From NCBI RefSeq assembly GCF_028421645.1, contig NZ_CP116887.1:1614001-1678000 (forward strand): a DNA stretch of 64,000 bases, written 5' to 3'. The stretch's first letter is position 1; every line of letters starts with the position of its first letter. The position numbers were made by a program, and so were the translations under genes. The DNA is from Aneurinibacillus sp. Ricciae_BoGa-3. GTDB taxonomy: Bacteria > Bacillota > Bacilli > Aneurinibacillales > Aneurinibacillaceae. Under the pieces are notes generated by a model that was not told the origin of the DNA, did no database searches, and was given only the letters and a program-made list of their open reading frames with translations. Below are positions 17,115 through 25,790 of this stretch, one piece after another.

Positions 17115-17942
17115 ATGATAAGTAGGAAAAAAATTGCAACTGCAGTTCTTGTCGGGATTATGGCGCTTTCCGTGCAGGCAGGGTTACAAGCTTCGCCAGC
17201 GGCTCCTTTACTAGTGAAATTGCAAGGCCAACCGGTTTCGTTTAAAACTGAACCTCGTTTGGTTAATGGGCGGACTATGGTTGATGCCGCTGATTTTGCC
17301 TCTTTTGTAAACGGCACTATAGATACACAGACTGATGGAACTGCCATTTATGCACACGGGCACAACCTTTTCTTTTATACAGATCTAAATAAAGTTGCGG
17401 CAGATGGTAAGCCGGTGGCTGTTAACCAACCGGCTGTGCGGATTGATAATCATCTCTATATTCCTTTACGCTGGGCCTTAGAGAAATTAAATTTTCAGCT
17501 GAAATGGAACGCGAGCGCAAGGACGATAAATGTGCGCACGAGTGAACCGGTGTTTGTCCCGATTGCGGAGTCATCCTTAACACCGGATGAGAAGGCGTTT
17601 GTGGAGAAAGCTAAACACAATACCGGCATCAGCCATCAGGGGAATCTCTATATTATTTCCCGGGGCATGAGCCCCAACCCCGGGTATGGCCTGCAAATCA
17701 TACGGCAGGAATCCAACTGGGAACAGGCAACCGTTTATGTGAAAAAGACAAGCCCGGATCCTGGTAAAGCTTACGCCGCCGTTATCTCCTATCCGTATAT
17801 CGCCGGTCGGATAACGCTTCCGGCTTACACAACAATCCGTTTTGTTGATGTCGATACAGGCAAGGTGATCGAAGAAGCAACATCTTCAACTGATAGTGGA
17901 AGTCCAGGCCTGCATGACGGGTTAATTATGTCAAACAAGTAA
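17115..17942 (+). CDS. Secreted stalk-domain protein with PrcB-like C-terminal domain
   Basis: 275 residues from the ATG at 17115, which has AGAAGGAG 9 bp upstream; the ATG at 17106 touches that site. A signal peptide is clear: MISRKKIATAVLVGIMALSV with cleavage near LQASPA. Residues ~30-145 form a copper-amine-oxidase N-terminal-like stalk domain (EPRLVNGRTMVDAADFASF, then NHLYIPLRWALEKL). Residues ~180-255 resemble the PrcB C-terminal domain (NPGYGLQIIRQE, then VYVKKTSPDPG). The product is probably extracellular or wall-associated. No catalytic residues are visible. The DUF1444 gene follows 14 bp later, so they are probably co-transcribed. Confidence 0.75.
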   Translation: MISRKKIATAVLVGIMALSVQAGLQASPAAPLLVKLQGQPVSFKTEPRLVNGRTMVDAADFASFVNGTIDTQTDGTAIYAHGHNLFFYTDLNKVAADGKPVAVNQPAVRIDNHLYIPLRWALEKLNFQLKWNASARTINVRTSEPVFVPIAESSLTPDEKAFVEKAKHNTGISHQGNLYIISRGMSPNPGYGLQIIRQESNWEQATVYVKKTSPDPGKAYAAVISYPYIAGRITLPAYTTIRFVDVDTGKVIEEATSSTDSGSPGLHDGLIMSNK

Positions 17943-17956
17943 AAAGGACACAAACA

Positions 17957-18820
17957 ATGGATCAGGAACAAAATCAGGAATATCGCGCTCGTCTTAACAA
18001 AGTGTCCGCAGTGATAAAAGATGCGCTGGCTGGACGTTGGCAAATTAACGTTACGGAAGAAGATAAACCGATGCTCGTCATTGAAAGCCTGCAGCAGAAG
18101 CAGCCGCTTAGGATAAAGCTGGATGCGCTTCTGGCTAACATGGAGGCGAACAGCGCGGAAGAAGATCAAATACTTGCAGATTTTACCTCAAAGCTCTCTG
18201 ACACGCTTGAGCTCGCGCTGACGGAACATGTGTTGACAGGTCAGGAGGCGAACATCTTTCCGGTGATCCGTCACCTTTCCTTTCTAAAAAACGCGAGGGC
18301 ACCTTATGTCCACCGAAGCCATACGGCGGAAACAGTCGTCGTATATGCGCTGGACTTAGGCCGGAGCTACACCCTGATCACAAAGGATGCGCTTGAGAAG
18401 GCCGGGTGGTCCGAGGAGAAGCTGCATCAGCTTGCGATCGATAACGTAAGGAAACTTGATGCTGTGCCAAAAGAAGACCGGGTTGGCGGCAATACCTTTT
18501 ACTTCTTTACTTACGAGGACAGCTACAGCGCAAGCCGCATACTAAACCCTGCCGTTTTATCAAACATGGCTAAAAAAAACCAGGGGCAGATCGGGGTAGC
18601 CATTCCTCACCAGGATGTGCTTATCGTGGCGGATCTGGCAGATGCCAAGGGGGCGTCTGTACTGGCACAGCTAGCGGCAGACTTTGCTATGCGCGGTAAT
18701 ATTCCCATTACCCCAATGCCTTTTATGTACGAGAATGGTCAACTTGAACCGTACATGGTGATGCAGCACACGCCTTCGCGGCATAAATATCCCATTATGG
18801 GCGGGAAGAATAAGAAGTAA
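17957..18820 (+). CDS. ytpQ: DUF1444 family protein (YtpQ-like)
   Basis: 287 residues, cytoplasmic, no signal. The family features of DUF1444 are visible: an N-terminal helical part ending with FPVIRHLSFLKN, the middle stretch FYFFTYEDSYSASRILNP, and GVAIPHQDVLIVADL near the C-terminus. The Bacillus subtilis homolog is YtpQ, function unknown. It lies 14 bp after the stalk-domain gene and ends at a strong terminator, so the two probably form a transcript. AAAAGG lies upstream of the ATG. Confidence 0.85.
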   Translation: MDQEQNQEYRARLNKVSAVIKDALAGRWQINVTEEDKPMLVIESLQQKQPLRIKLDALLANMEANSAEEDQILADFTSKLSDTLELALTEHVLTGQEANIFPVIRHLSFLKNARAPYVHRSHTAETVVVYALDLGRSYTLITKDALEKAGWSEEKLHQLAIDNVRKLDAVPKEDRVGGNTFYFFTYEDSYSASRILNPAVLSNMAKKNQGQIGVAIPHQDVLIVADLADAKGASVLAQLAADFAMRGNIPITPMPFMYENGQLEPYMVMQHTPSRHKYPIMGGKNKK

Positions 18821-18826
18821 CAAAAC

Positions 18827-18863
18827 AAAAAGGCAGCGAGTATCTCAAACTCACTGCCTTTTT
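18827..18863 (+). terminator. Terminator after DUF1444 gene
   Basis: Arms AAAAAGGCAGCGAGT and ACTCACTGCCTTTTT with one mismatch and a short loop, starting 6 bp after the stop codon. Confidence 0.9.
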
Positions 18864-18910
18864 GTTTTTCGTATAGAAAGTTTGTTGATATGGAAAACGA
18901 ATATGCTTTA

Positions 18911-19236
18911 CAGTGTTAAGTGCCTTGCGCGATTTTTTTAGTGGGACCTATGGTCCCAAAACACCAAGAAAAACATCGTGAGGCGCATGTCAGCACCTTT
19001 CTTTCCCCCTGTGGAGCGTGTGGAAGAGAGGGCGAAAAAGACCGGCAACTGTCTCCATCATTGGGATACCCAGATGTTGCACCTAAACGGTATAAAGGAA
19101 TCTAAGGCCATCGCCTGCGCTTTCGCTTGCCACTGGCCAAGATTTCCTAATGCCGGTCCGCCCGTCGTGACACAAAGCGGCCGTAAAAACTTCTATGAGG
19201 GGAAAGAAGAGAGCGGCATCGCCCACGATGTTTTTC
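18911..19236 (+). repeat. Dispersed structured repeat, copy A (~325 bp)
   Basis: About 90% identical by eye to 55405-55731, and related to 15058-15138. It begins with AAGTGCCTTGCGCG, then a perfect hairpin TGGGACC-TAT-GGTCCCA (18942-18958). An inner ~265-bp unit is bounded by inverted repeats GAAAAACATCGTG / CACGATGTTTTTC. Frames through it do not stay open in both copies, so it is probably not coding. The right end is 2 nt from the stop codon (19239-19241) of the minus-strand acetyltransferase-like gene. It may be a MITE-like element or a structured RNA. Confidence 0.85.
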
Positions 19237-19238
19237 CC

Positions 19239-19689
19239 TTAAACTTCAGCGTACAGTTGCTTTTTCATATCCAGCCATTTCACTTTAAATACAAATTTAT
19301 TTTTAGCACCGTAGCCCATCATCCAAAAACCGTATGTTTCATACATAAAACTGGAGAAATGCATCTTCTGCCAGAAAATAAGGTTCTCGGGAAGCGCTCT
19401 CCAGTATGATAACCCAGTGATGTTCTTTAGCAAATTCCTTCAAGATGCGGACAAGTTGTTTGCCTGTATGCTGTCCCCGATTTTTATGGGGAACACGAAT
19501 CATGCCAAGAAACAGGGCTTCGTGTTTTGTATCTAAATTAAAGTCAAGCATCACGGTATCGGATGTGATGCCTGCATCTCTCATTTCCTCTGTTGTACGG
19601 TAGATATAGTGCCCTTCACCTTTGTCTTCCAGTGTATAAGGAATATCGCGGTCCCTAAAGACCTGCTCGAATTCCGGTAAAATGTTCAT
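19239..19689 (-). pseudogene. GNAT-type N-acetyltransferase with a frameshift
   Basis: The first frame (19689 down to 19339, 116 codons) carries an acetyl-CoA-binding motif, PHKNRGQHTGKQLVRILKEF, then runs out of sense after REPYF. A second frame, offset by one base, continues sensibly with WQKMHFSSFMYETYG to a stop at 19239. Removing one T from the TTTT run at about 19378-19381 joins them into a ~149-residue protein. This is a real frameshift or a sequencing error in a short homopolymer. The stop codon lies 2 nt from repeat copy A. GNAT membership is fairly secure; the substrate is unknown. Confidence 0.7.
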
Positions 19690-19936
19690 CTGATTTCAGT
19701 CCCTTTCCATCCATTAAAACTGCATAAGCCCTGGATGTCTACTGGATTTAATAAGTTAATTCAGACTCAATATACATGGATTTTTTGCCAATAGCAAAGC
19801 AATTATTTCGAACAAAGTGTGAAGAAAAAGTATGCGTTTGCAGCTTTTTATGCAAAGACGTACAGGGTGCTTTTTTATTTGATAAATAGTAAAATTGAGG
19901 AGAAAAAACAGCACAAGTGTGGGGGATCATAACCTA

Positions 19937-20701
19937 ATGTATACAATCGTAATTACGAACGATGATGGAATTGAAGCACAGGGGATACATAGACTTGCCA
20001 TATCGCTTGCAGGGTTGGCAAAAGTTGTCGTGGTTGCCCCCGATCAGGAAAGAAGTGCTGAAGGGCACCGGATTACCGTCCGGGAGGGCCTTACTGTTCG
20101 CCAAGTGGATTTTCATGGCACGGGACTCGATGCATGGGCTGTTAATGGAACCCCGGCCGATTGCATTAAGATGGCTGTAAACGTAATCCTGGCAGAAAAG
20201 CCTGATTTGGTCATATCAGGTATTAATGCCGGGTTAAACATGGGAAAGGATATTTACTATTCCGGCACCGTGAGCGCCGCACGGGAAGCCGTAATAAATG
20301 GGGTGCCAGCGATTGCTGTTTCCTATGATAACTACCTTTATCCCGGGGATTTCGGCGAGGTTGAGAAACTGCTCCGCCCGATATGGGAGGAGATATCCAT
20401 ACACAGTATTCCGCTGGATGTCCTGCTTAATGTAAACGTACCGCACCTAAGGATAAATAAATTAAAGGGGACAGCCATAACAGGTCTCGATATTCATCAT
20501 TATCAGGATCGAATTAAAGAGAAGCAGGGGAAAGCCGGCGCTGAGTTTTGGCTGGAGCGGGAGTACGGGGAAGCACAGGGCGTTTTAAATGACTACAGCA
20601 TGGTAAAAGACGGGTTCATTTCAGTGACGCCCATCCATATCGATTCCACAGACAGGGAATTTATGAAGGAAATGAAATCCTGGCATCTTTTCCGGAAATA
20701 G
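19937..20701 (+). CDS. surE: 5'/3'-nucleotidase SurE
   Basis: 254 residues from the ATG at 19937, where MYTIVITNDDG is the conserved SurE N-terminus; an upstream in-frame ATG at 19895 adds 14 residues without family similarity. Metal ligands are visible: the DD pair in TNDDG, S in QERSAEGH, and N in ISGINAGLNMG. The product dephosphorylates nucleoside 5'- or 3'-monophosphates in the cytoplasm and is often tied to stationary-phase survival. GGGGGAT lies ~10 bp before the ATG. It is followed 26 bp later by an unrecognised gene, probably in the same transcript. Confidence 0.93.
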   Translation: MYTIVITNDDGIEAQGIHRLAISLAGLAKVVVVAPDQERSAEGHRITVREGLTVRQVDFHGTGLDAWAVNGTPADCIKMAVNVILAEKPDLVISGINAGLNMGKDIYYSGTVSAAREAVINGVPAIAVSYDNYLYPGDFGEVEKLLRPIWEEISIHSIPLDVLLNVNVPHLRINKLKGTAITGLDIHHYQDRIKEKQGKAGAEFWLEREYGEAQGVLNDYSMVKDGFISVTPIHIDSTDREFMKEMKSWHLFRK

Positions 20702-20727
20702 GCCGGAGTGAAGGGAGGATCCGATAC

Positions 20728-21801
20728 GTGAACCGATCGCTTAGTGCTATAAAGCCTTCCATTGCCGTACCGTTAACCCATGTTTCCCCGGGAAGCGTGA
20801 CGATGGGTGAAGTGCTGAGCCGCACTGTTTTTACCCATCTCTATAAAGTGGCAGACGAAGAGGGCGCTCGCTGTTTTCCACTCATGGATAGGGAAGGCGA
20901 TGTAGAGCTTTACATCCTTTTTGATACGATTGACCAGTTCGGTGAGCAGGCCGATGCGGATGTTTATCTGGAATTTCACCAGCATAAAAACGACTGGATC
21001 GCCGTATTCTGGACCGTAATGTCCCCTAATGATCCGCTGGGGTATCCGATTGCTTTTCATACTCTGAATGATGAGCAGCGTTATTTGGCTGTTCGGTTCC
21101 TGGAACAGAAGCAGGTCTGGATTCATTATCTCGCTTTTGCGGGTGAAGACCTTGTGCACATTTTCTCTGAGGCGATTGATTTCGCAGCCGAGGACAAAGC
21201 CAGAGCAGAGAATCTCCTGCTTAACGCTTATTATTATAAAGAGGAGTCACAAGCCGAACAGGGTGAAATGCCTCAGGAGACCATAAGCGGCCAAACGCTG
21301 GATAGAGGTATGCTCCTTACGAGTGGCGTCTCGTTTTATCTGGATTATGCAGCACTTGAAAAACAGTACGGCGAAGAAGGGGCAAAGGAAAGCGTAATGG
21401 GTGCAATCTACCGGGCACTTTGGATGATGAGCCGCCATCCCAAATCGCAGGCTCGGGATGCTTCTTTTCTTGTCTGGGTTGGTCAAGTGGAAGGTGAGAA
21501 CAGAAACGGACGTATGACGCGGCTCCTGTCTGTTACGATCACCCCGTCGCTGCGCGGGATGATGAAAGGGGTTCACGTGTCCGAAGACGAAGAAAATCCG
21601 CTGGCAAGCTTGCTGATGTCCCTGGCCGAATTTCTTAAAACGGAAGAGGAACAGCCATTTGCCGCAGGGTATCTGCCGATAATAGGCTATCGAAGCGGCA
21701 CGCTTCAGCACATCGAGTGGGATGATGCTTCGGTCTTAAGGCTTAAGCGTCTGTTTGTGGATTCATTCCCAAATGCGGTACTGAATCCTTACAGCGGTTA
21801 A
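20728..21801 (+). CDS. Uncharacterised protein (357 aa) downstream of surE
   Basis: I do not recognise this family. 357 residues from a GTG start with GGGAGG ~8 bp upstream. Acidic, soluble, no signal or membrane segments. A mixed alpha/beta composition is suggested by strands such as VELYILFDTIDQF, WIAVFWTVMSP and RLLSVTITPSL. Two parts seem to be split by a polar linker at ~residues 170-190. It follows surE closely and ends at a strong terminator, so it is the last gene of the surE transcript. It resembles the 394-residue protein at 15859 in size and acidity, but I see no clear sequence similarity. Confidence 0.8.
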   Translation: MNRSLSAIKPSIAVPLTHVSPGSVTMGEVLSRTVFTHLYKVADEEGARCFPLMDREGDVELYILFDTIDQFGEQADADVYLEFHQHKNDWIAVFWTVMSPNDPLGYPIAFHTLNDEQRYLAVRFLEQKQVWIHYLAFAGEDLVHIFSEAIDFAAEDKARAENLLLNAYYYKEESQAEQGEMPQETISGQTLDRGMLLTSGVSFYLDYAALEKQYGEEGAKESVMGAIYRALWMMSRHPKSQARDASFLVWVGQVEGENRNGRMTRLLSVTITPSLRGMMKGVHVSEDEENPLASLLMSLAEFLKTEEEQPFAAGYLPIIGYRSGTLQHIEWDDASVLRLKRLFVDSFPNAVLNPYSG

Positions 21802-21850
21802 TCTGGATATGGGATCGCGAATGTCAAAGATAATCAACGATAATGACAGG

Positions 21851-21884
21851 AAGAGCGGGGTAATTCTTGATTAACCCGCTCTTT
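21851..21884 (+). terminator. Terminator after surE-linked gene
   Basis: Arms AGAGCGGG (21852-21859) and CCCGCTCT (21875-21882), partly extended by TTAA/TTGATTAA, followed by TTT. Confidence 0.8.
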
Positions 21885-21974
21885 GTCGTGGTTTTAAGCC
21901 ATGAAACCATCACGTCTTACTGTCTACATAAAACGTTATATGGTAAAATAATAATTAAGGAAGGGAGGGAGTCC

Positions 21975-22415
21975 ATTGGGAAATTCTATCGCATAGGTGA
22001 ACTTGCACAACAAGCGCATGTCAGCAGACGGACGATAGACTATTATACAAACATGGGACTTCTCGATGCGGACCGTACCCACTCCAATTATAGATTGTAT
22101 CCGGAAGGAACGCTTGACCGTCTGCGGCTTATAGAATGCTACAAAAAGGAAAAGCTAACGCTAGAGGAAATAAAAGAACGACTCTGTTCCGTATCTGAAG
22201 AAGAAAACAGCAACGGAAATGAGGAGGAGCTCCTATCTGTCCTCAAAGAAATAAAGGGTGATATGGAGCATTTAGAACAAAAAGTCATAGAAATCCGTGC
22301 AAATCTGCCCACGGCTGGCGATGAAGAAGCACGCCGGATGATTCGGCAGATGTCCCTGCAAGGAGTATCACTTCTGCACGCGATTATGCTTTTGTTAGGG
22401 GAGGGGCCGCTGTAG
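21975..22415 (+). CDS. MerR-family transcriptional regulator, probable ATT start
   Basis: The MerR winged helix begins at once: FYRIGELAQQAHVSRRTIDYYTNMG, then a coiled dimerisation helix (YKKEKLTLEEIKERL) and a helical tail. No cysteine effector site is visible, so the ligand is unknown. The in-frame upstream ATG at 21867 lies inside the terminator of the previous gene and ahead of the likely -10 region, so it cannot be the start. GGAGGG at 21964-21969 lies 5 bp before an in-frame ATT (21975), and no ATG, GTG or TTG is available in frame. It lies 29 bp upstream of yugP and probably shares its transcript. Confidence 0.75.
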   Translation: MGKFYRIGELAQQAHVSRRTIDYYTNMGLLDADRTHSNYRLYPEGTLDRLRLIECYKKEKLTLEEIKERLCSVSEEENSNGNEEELLSVLKEIKGDMEHLEQKVIEIRANLPTAGDEEARRMIRQMSLQGVSLLHAIMLLLGEGPL

Positions 22416-22444
22416 ACAGCGGACCGGAATAAAGGAGGAAGAAA

Positions 22445-23134
22445 ATGTTTATGTTTACTGCGTTAACGCCGTTTATTCTGGCAGCATTTGTCTTATCAAT
22501 GTGGGCGCAGTTTCGTGTGAAAGGCAACTTTGAGAAATGGTCCCGCGTGCCGGCTTACTCTGGTATAACGGGTGCACAGGCAGCGCGCCGCATTTTAGAT
22601 GATAACGGCCTGTACCACGTACGGGTTGAACCAATAGGCGGTACGCTTTCGGACCACTTTGACCCAACATCCAATGTTGTGCGCTTGTCTGAGGATGTCT
22701 ACTTTGGCAATTCAATAGCTTCTATCTCGATTGCTTCGCATGAAGTGGGGCACGCTATTCAGCATAAAGAACGTTACAGCATGCTTACGCTGCGCCACCA
22801 CATGGTGCCGGTTGTAAACTTTGCCTCAAGCTTTGCCCCACTTCTGTTGATGGGCGGATTTTTCTTTAAACTGTCTGGGTTAATCCTAATAGGCATTTTG
22901 TTCTTCCTTGGTGCCGTGCTGTTTCAGGTAGTGACGTTGCCGGTCGAATTTAACGCAAGTTCGCGGGCAAAGCGCTTAATGGCCGCCGAAGGTATGATTA
23001 CGCAGGAGGAAAAGTACGGGGTAGATAAAATGCTGGGTGCCGCCGCGCTTACTTATGTGGCAGCAACGCTAATGGCACTTCTCCAGTTATTTGAGTATAT
23101 TTGGATATTCTTTGGTACGAGAAGGGATGAATAA
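22445..23134 (+). CDS. yugP: Membrane zinc metallopeptidase YugP
   Basis: 229 residues. Zinc motif HEVGH (in SIASHEVGHAIQHKE, ~residues 99-103) and several hydrophobic helices: an N-terminal one (FILAAFVLSMWAQF) and a block at ~120-175, plus one near the C-terminus (LTYVAATLMALLQLFEYIWIF). The FDPTSNVVRLSEDVY stretch ahead of the HExxH is characteristic of the YugP (DUF1704-unrelated, Zn_peptidase_2) family. The product is an integral membrane peptidase with unknown substrate. The start ATG has AAAGGAGG upstream. It follows the MerR gene in the same direction. Confidence 0.9.
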   Translation: MFMFTALTPFILAAFVLSMWAQFRVKGNFEKWSRVPAYSGITGAQAARRILDDNGLYHVRVEPIGGTLSDHFDPTSNVVRLSEDVYFGNSIASISIASHEVGHAIQHKERYSMLTLRHHMVPVVNFASSFAPLLLMGGFFFKLSGLILIGILFFLGAVLFQVVTLPVEFNASSRAKRLMAAEGMITQEEKYGVDKMLGAAALTYVAATLMALLQLFEYIWIFFGTRRDE

Positions 23135-23233
23135 CGGGAAGTAAACTTCCCGTTTACCTCCCATATAACGTGTGGTATACATAATTAGACATGTTATCAT
23201 GGGTTCGGCCATTATTATATAGCAGAAAGGCAG

Positions 23234-24625
23234 GTGTATCTGTTGCCCAAAAGGGCAGCGGAGAACCAGTTGAATCATGACCCACTTTCGATAGTGTTGT
23301 ATCTTCTAATAATACTTGCACTTGTTTTCCTGAACGGTTTTTTTGTAGCCGCTGAATTTGCAATAGTCAAAGTAAGGAATACAAGGATTGACCAGCTCGT
23401 TCTGGAAGGTAACAAAAGGGCAATACGTGCGAAAACATTAACAGATAATCTTGATGCTTACTTATCTGCCACCCAGCTAGGTATTACACTTGCTTCACTT
23501 GGACTTGGCTGGATCGGTGAGCCGACGATTGCAATGGTTTTAAGCCCTGTCTTTGCAGTCCTTCACGTTCCGGACGCGGTGACCCATACGCTTTCTTTCA
23601 TTATAGCCTTCTCGGTTATCACGTTTCTTCATATCGTATTAGGAGAGCTGGCACCTAAATCATTAGCGATTCAGAAGGCAGAGGATACAGCTTTGCTGGC
23701 GGCCCCTCTGCTCATCAAATTCCACAGGGTCATGTACCCGTTTATCTGGCTGTTAAATCGGTCGGCGGCTTTTTTTCTGCATCTGATTGGCATTGAACCG
23801 GCCCAGGACCATACAGCGGCCCATACAGAAAAGGAAATACGGGTGCTGATGGAACAGAGCCATAAAAGCGGGCTGATTGACCAAACAGAGCTAACCCTCG
23901 TTGATAACGTATTTGAGTTTGCCGAGCGCAATGCGCGCGAAATCATGATTCCGCGTACCGATATGGTCGTAATGTTCCAGGATTCAACTTTTGAGGAGAA
24001 CTTCGCGATGGCGTTAAACGAAATGCATACGCGATACCCGATTGCAGCGGGAGATAAAGATAACATCATCGGATTCGTGCACATCAAGGATATTTACCGG
24101 TTATACATGAGCGACCGAAAGAACGAACTGGATCAGGTAATCCGCCCGGTTGAAACTGTGCCAGAATCGCTTCATATTAGTGATCTGCTTAAGCTCATGC
24201 AGCGAAAACGTTCGCACATGGCCATTGTCATTGATGAATATGGCGGTACGGCTGGCCTGGTCACGATTGAAGATATCCTAGAAGAAATAGTGGGCGAAAT
24301 ACAGGATGAATTTGATGAAGAAAGACCGCATATAGAGAAAAAGCTGGATGATACCTTTTCGGTGGACGGGCGTCTGCTCATTGAGGAAATCAATGACCGA
24401 TTTGGCCTTGAATTAAATTCTGATGACTATGACACCATTGGCGGCTGGATATTCTCTCAGGTGGAGTTTCCGCCAAAAGTTGGGCAGCAGATTATTTCCC
24501 ACGGCTACGAATTTACGGTTACAGAGGTCGATCATTTACGAATTGTGCGCCTTCGGATGAGGAAATTGGAAGAAGAAGTGCCGGATGAGTCCGATGAGGT
24601 AACCGCTGCAAAAACAAGCGAATAA
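23234..24625 (+). CDS. CNNM/CBS-domain membrane transporter (HlyC/CorC family)
   Basis: 463 residues. An N-terminal CNNM (DUF21) domain of four membrane helices (~20-200; LVFLNGFFVAAEFAIVKVR is the first) is followed by a paired CBS domain (~225-345, with MIPRTDMVVMFQD and MAIVIDEYGGTAGLVT) and a C-terminal CorC_HlyC domain (~360-440, FSVDGRLLIEEIND). Homologs such as YhdP and YrkA of B. subtilis are implicated in magnesium efflux or homeostasis. The start is GTG 23234 with GAAAGG upstream; TTG 23243 is possible. It is convergent with the RacA-like gene and monocistronic. Calling it a hemolysin would be misleading. Confidence 0.9.
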   Translation: MYLLPKRAAENQLNHDPLSIVLYLLIILALVFLNGFFVAAEFAIVKVRNTRIDQLVLEGNKRAIRAKTLTDNLDAYLSATQLGITLASLGLGWIGEPTIAMVLSPVFAVLHVPDAVTHTLSFIIAFSVITFLHIVLGELAPKSLAIQKAEDTALLAAPLLIKFHRVMYPFIWLLNRSAAFFLHLIGIEPAQDHTAAHTEKEIRVLMEQSHKSGLIDQTELTLVDNVFEFAERNAREIMIPRTDMVVMFQDSTFEENFAMALNEMHTRYPIAAGDKDNIIGFVHIKDIYRLYMSDRKNELDQVIRPVETVPESLHISDLLKLMQRKRSHMAIVIDEYGGTAGLVTIEDILEEIVGEIQDEFDEERPHIEKKLDDTFSVDGRLLIEEINDRFGLELNSDDYDTIGGWIFSQVEFPPKVGQQIISHGYEFTVTEVDHLRIVRLRMRKLEEEVPDESDEVTAAKTSE

Positions 24626-24632
24626 AGTAAAA

Positions 24633-24660
24633 GGAGAGCCGGCAGCAGACCGGCTCCTCT
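24633..24660. terminator. Weak hairpin between convergent genes
   Basis: AGCCGG / CCGGCT stem with a 7-base loop, flanked by purine-rich and pyrimidine-rich sides (AAGGAG / CCTCT), in the 39-bp gap between two convergent genes. Confidence 0.5.
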
Positions 24661-24664
24661 GCTT

Positions 24665-25375
24665 TCAACTGTGGTAATCAGATGAGATCTGGGGGGCTTT
24701 TCTAAAGAGTGAGCCGAACAGATTGATCTTGCGGTGCTTTTTGTTTAATTTATCGGTTGCACCAAGCATTTGGATGTCGAAATTCATTTTTCTCATCTCA
24801 AGCCGAATATTTTCTTGCTTGTCTTCTATTTCTTCCATCTTGCGCATAATATTCTTGTATTGCTGTTCAATTTCAGTTGAAGCGGCACCGCCGCGTGCTG
24901 GAGCGGGGGATGTACGTTCGCTGCGGGATGCCTCAAGAACAACCAGTTCCATCGATGAAGCGGTTTGGCGGTATGCCTCAGTAAATTCATGCAGCGACTC
25001 ATAAAACTGTTGATTGATGCTTGACTCGAGCTCAGATAGTTTTTCCATAATGGCCGCGGCAGCTTGGGACGGGACTTCCTGGTGGGCAGTGGCCGGGTTT
25101 AGATCTTCCGTTTCCATTCGATCAGGCAGGAGACCGTCAGCGCGTAAGCTGTCCTCTACTTCTTTTAGGGTTTGAACGCCAGTATCTTTTCTCTTCTTAA
25201 TTTCCACCAGCAGTTGATAGGCTTGTTCACTTAAAAGAAGGTGACCCTGGCTGTTTTTCTGAAGCACCATATAGGGGCTGAAAGCGTCAATCCAGTTTCG
25301 GAGCGTACGGACATGGACATCCAGCTTAACCGCTACATCTTTTGAGGCCATCCAGGCGATAGAGCTACTTTGCAT
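24665..25375 (-). CDS. MerR-type HTH and coiled-coil protein (RacA/DUF3967-like)
   Basis: 236 residues from the ATG at 25375, chosen because AAGGAGG lies ~11 bp upstream; in-frame ATGs at 25396 and 25423 lack sites. The N-terminal winged HTH (ASKDVAVKLDVHVRTLRNWIDAF, then GHLLLSEQAYQLL) resembles the DNA-binding domain of the chromosome-anchoring protein RacA. A low-complexity middle part (SQAAAAIMEKLSELESS) leads to a C-terminal coiled coil (EQQYKNIMRKMEEIEDKQEN). RacA binds centromere-like sites and tethers the origin to the pole in sporulation. The similarity is architectural, so function is inferred. Confidence 0.65.
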   Translation of the reverse strand: MQSSSIAWMASKDVAVKLDVHVRTLRNWIDAFSPYMVLQKNSQGHLLLSEQAYQLLVEIKKRKDTGVQTLKEVEDSLRADGLLPDRMETEDLNPATAHQEVPSQAAAAIMEKLSELESSINQQFYESLHEFTEAYRQTASSMELVVLEASRSERTSPAPARGGAASTEIEQQYKNIMRKMEEIEDKQENIRLEMRKMNFDIQMLGATDKLNKKHRKINLFGSLFRKAPQISSDYHS

Positions 25376-25568
25376 AACGAACGAATCCTCCTTCATCGCT
25401 TTTATTCCGTTGTAAATTAGCATACGCCAAAAACTGAAAACTTCCTAGGGCATCGACAAAGGTTATCAAAAGAAGTGGGGATTCGGGTTTTCGACACTTG
25501 GCGAATAATTTTTTTGCTGCACCGGCATACTATCAAAATACATGAAGTTGTTGAGGAGGTTGTTTTCT

Positions 25569-25772
25569 ATGGCTTTTATGCGCAGTAAACAGCAGGTTGA
25601 AGAAGTGGAAAAAACGGATGTTGGGATTTGGAATTGCGACAACATCGGGTGCAATGGATGGATGCGCGAAGATTTCTCCTTTTCGCAAAATCCGACATGC
25701 CCTCTTTGCAATTCATCAATGAGCCAGGAAATGCGTCTCCTTCCAGTGCTTTCACACACGATAAACCACTAA
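25569..25772 (+). CDS. YdjO-like cold-inducible protein family (67 aa)
   Basis: 67 residues from the ATG at 25569, with GAGGAGG 9 bp upstream. The pattern VGIWNCDNIGCNGWMREDF followed by CPLCNSSM gives a likely zinc site (C, C, then CxxC), and the W-M-R-E-x-F core is that of the Bacillus YdjO family, annotated as cold-inducible. It has no signal peptide. It is a single gene with its own terminator. Molecular function is unknown. Confidence 0.85.
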   Translation: MAFMRSKQQVEEVEKTDVGIWNCDNIGCNGWMREDFSFSQNPTCPLCNSSMSQEMRLLPVLSHTINH

Positions 25773-25790
25773 CCAAGAGAACAATTCTTC

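Noticed and set aside
18978..19409. 143-codon plus-strand frame through repeat copy A
   Set aside because: The equivalent frame in copy B is broken by an indel and stops, and the frame runs on into the antisense of the acetyltransferase-like gene.
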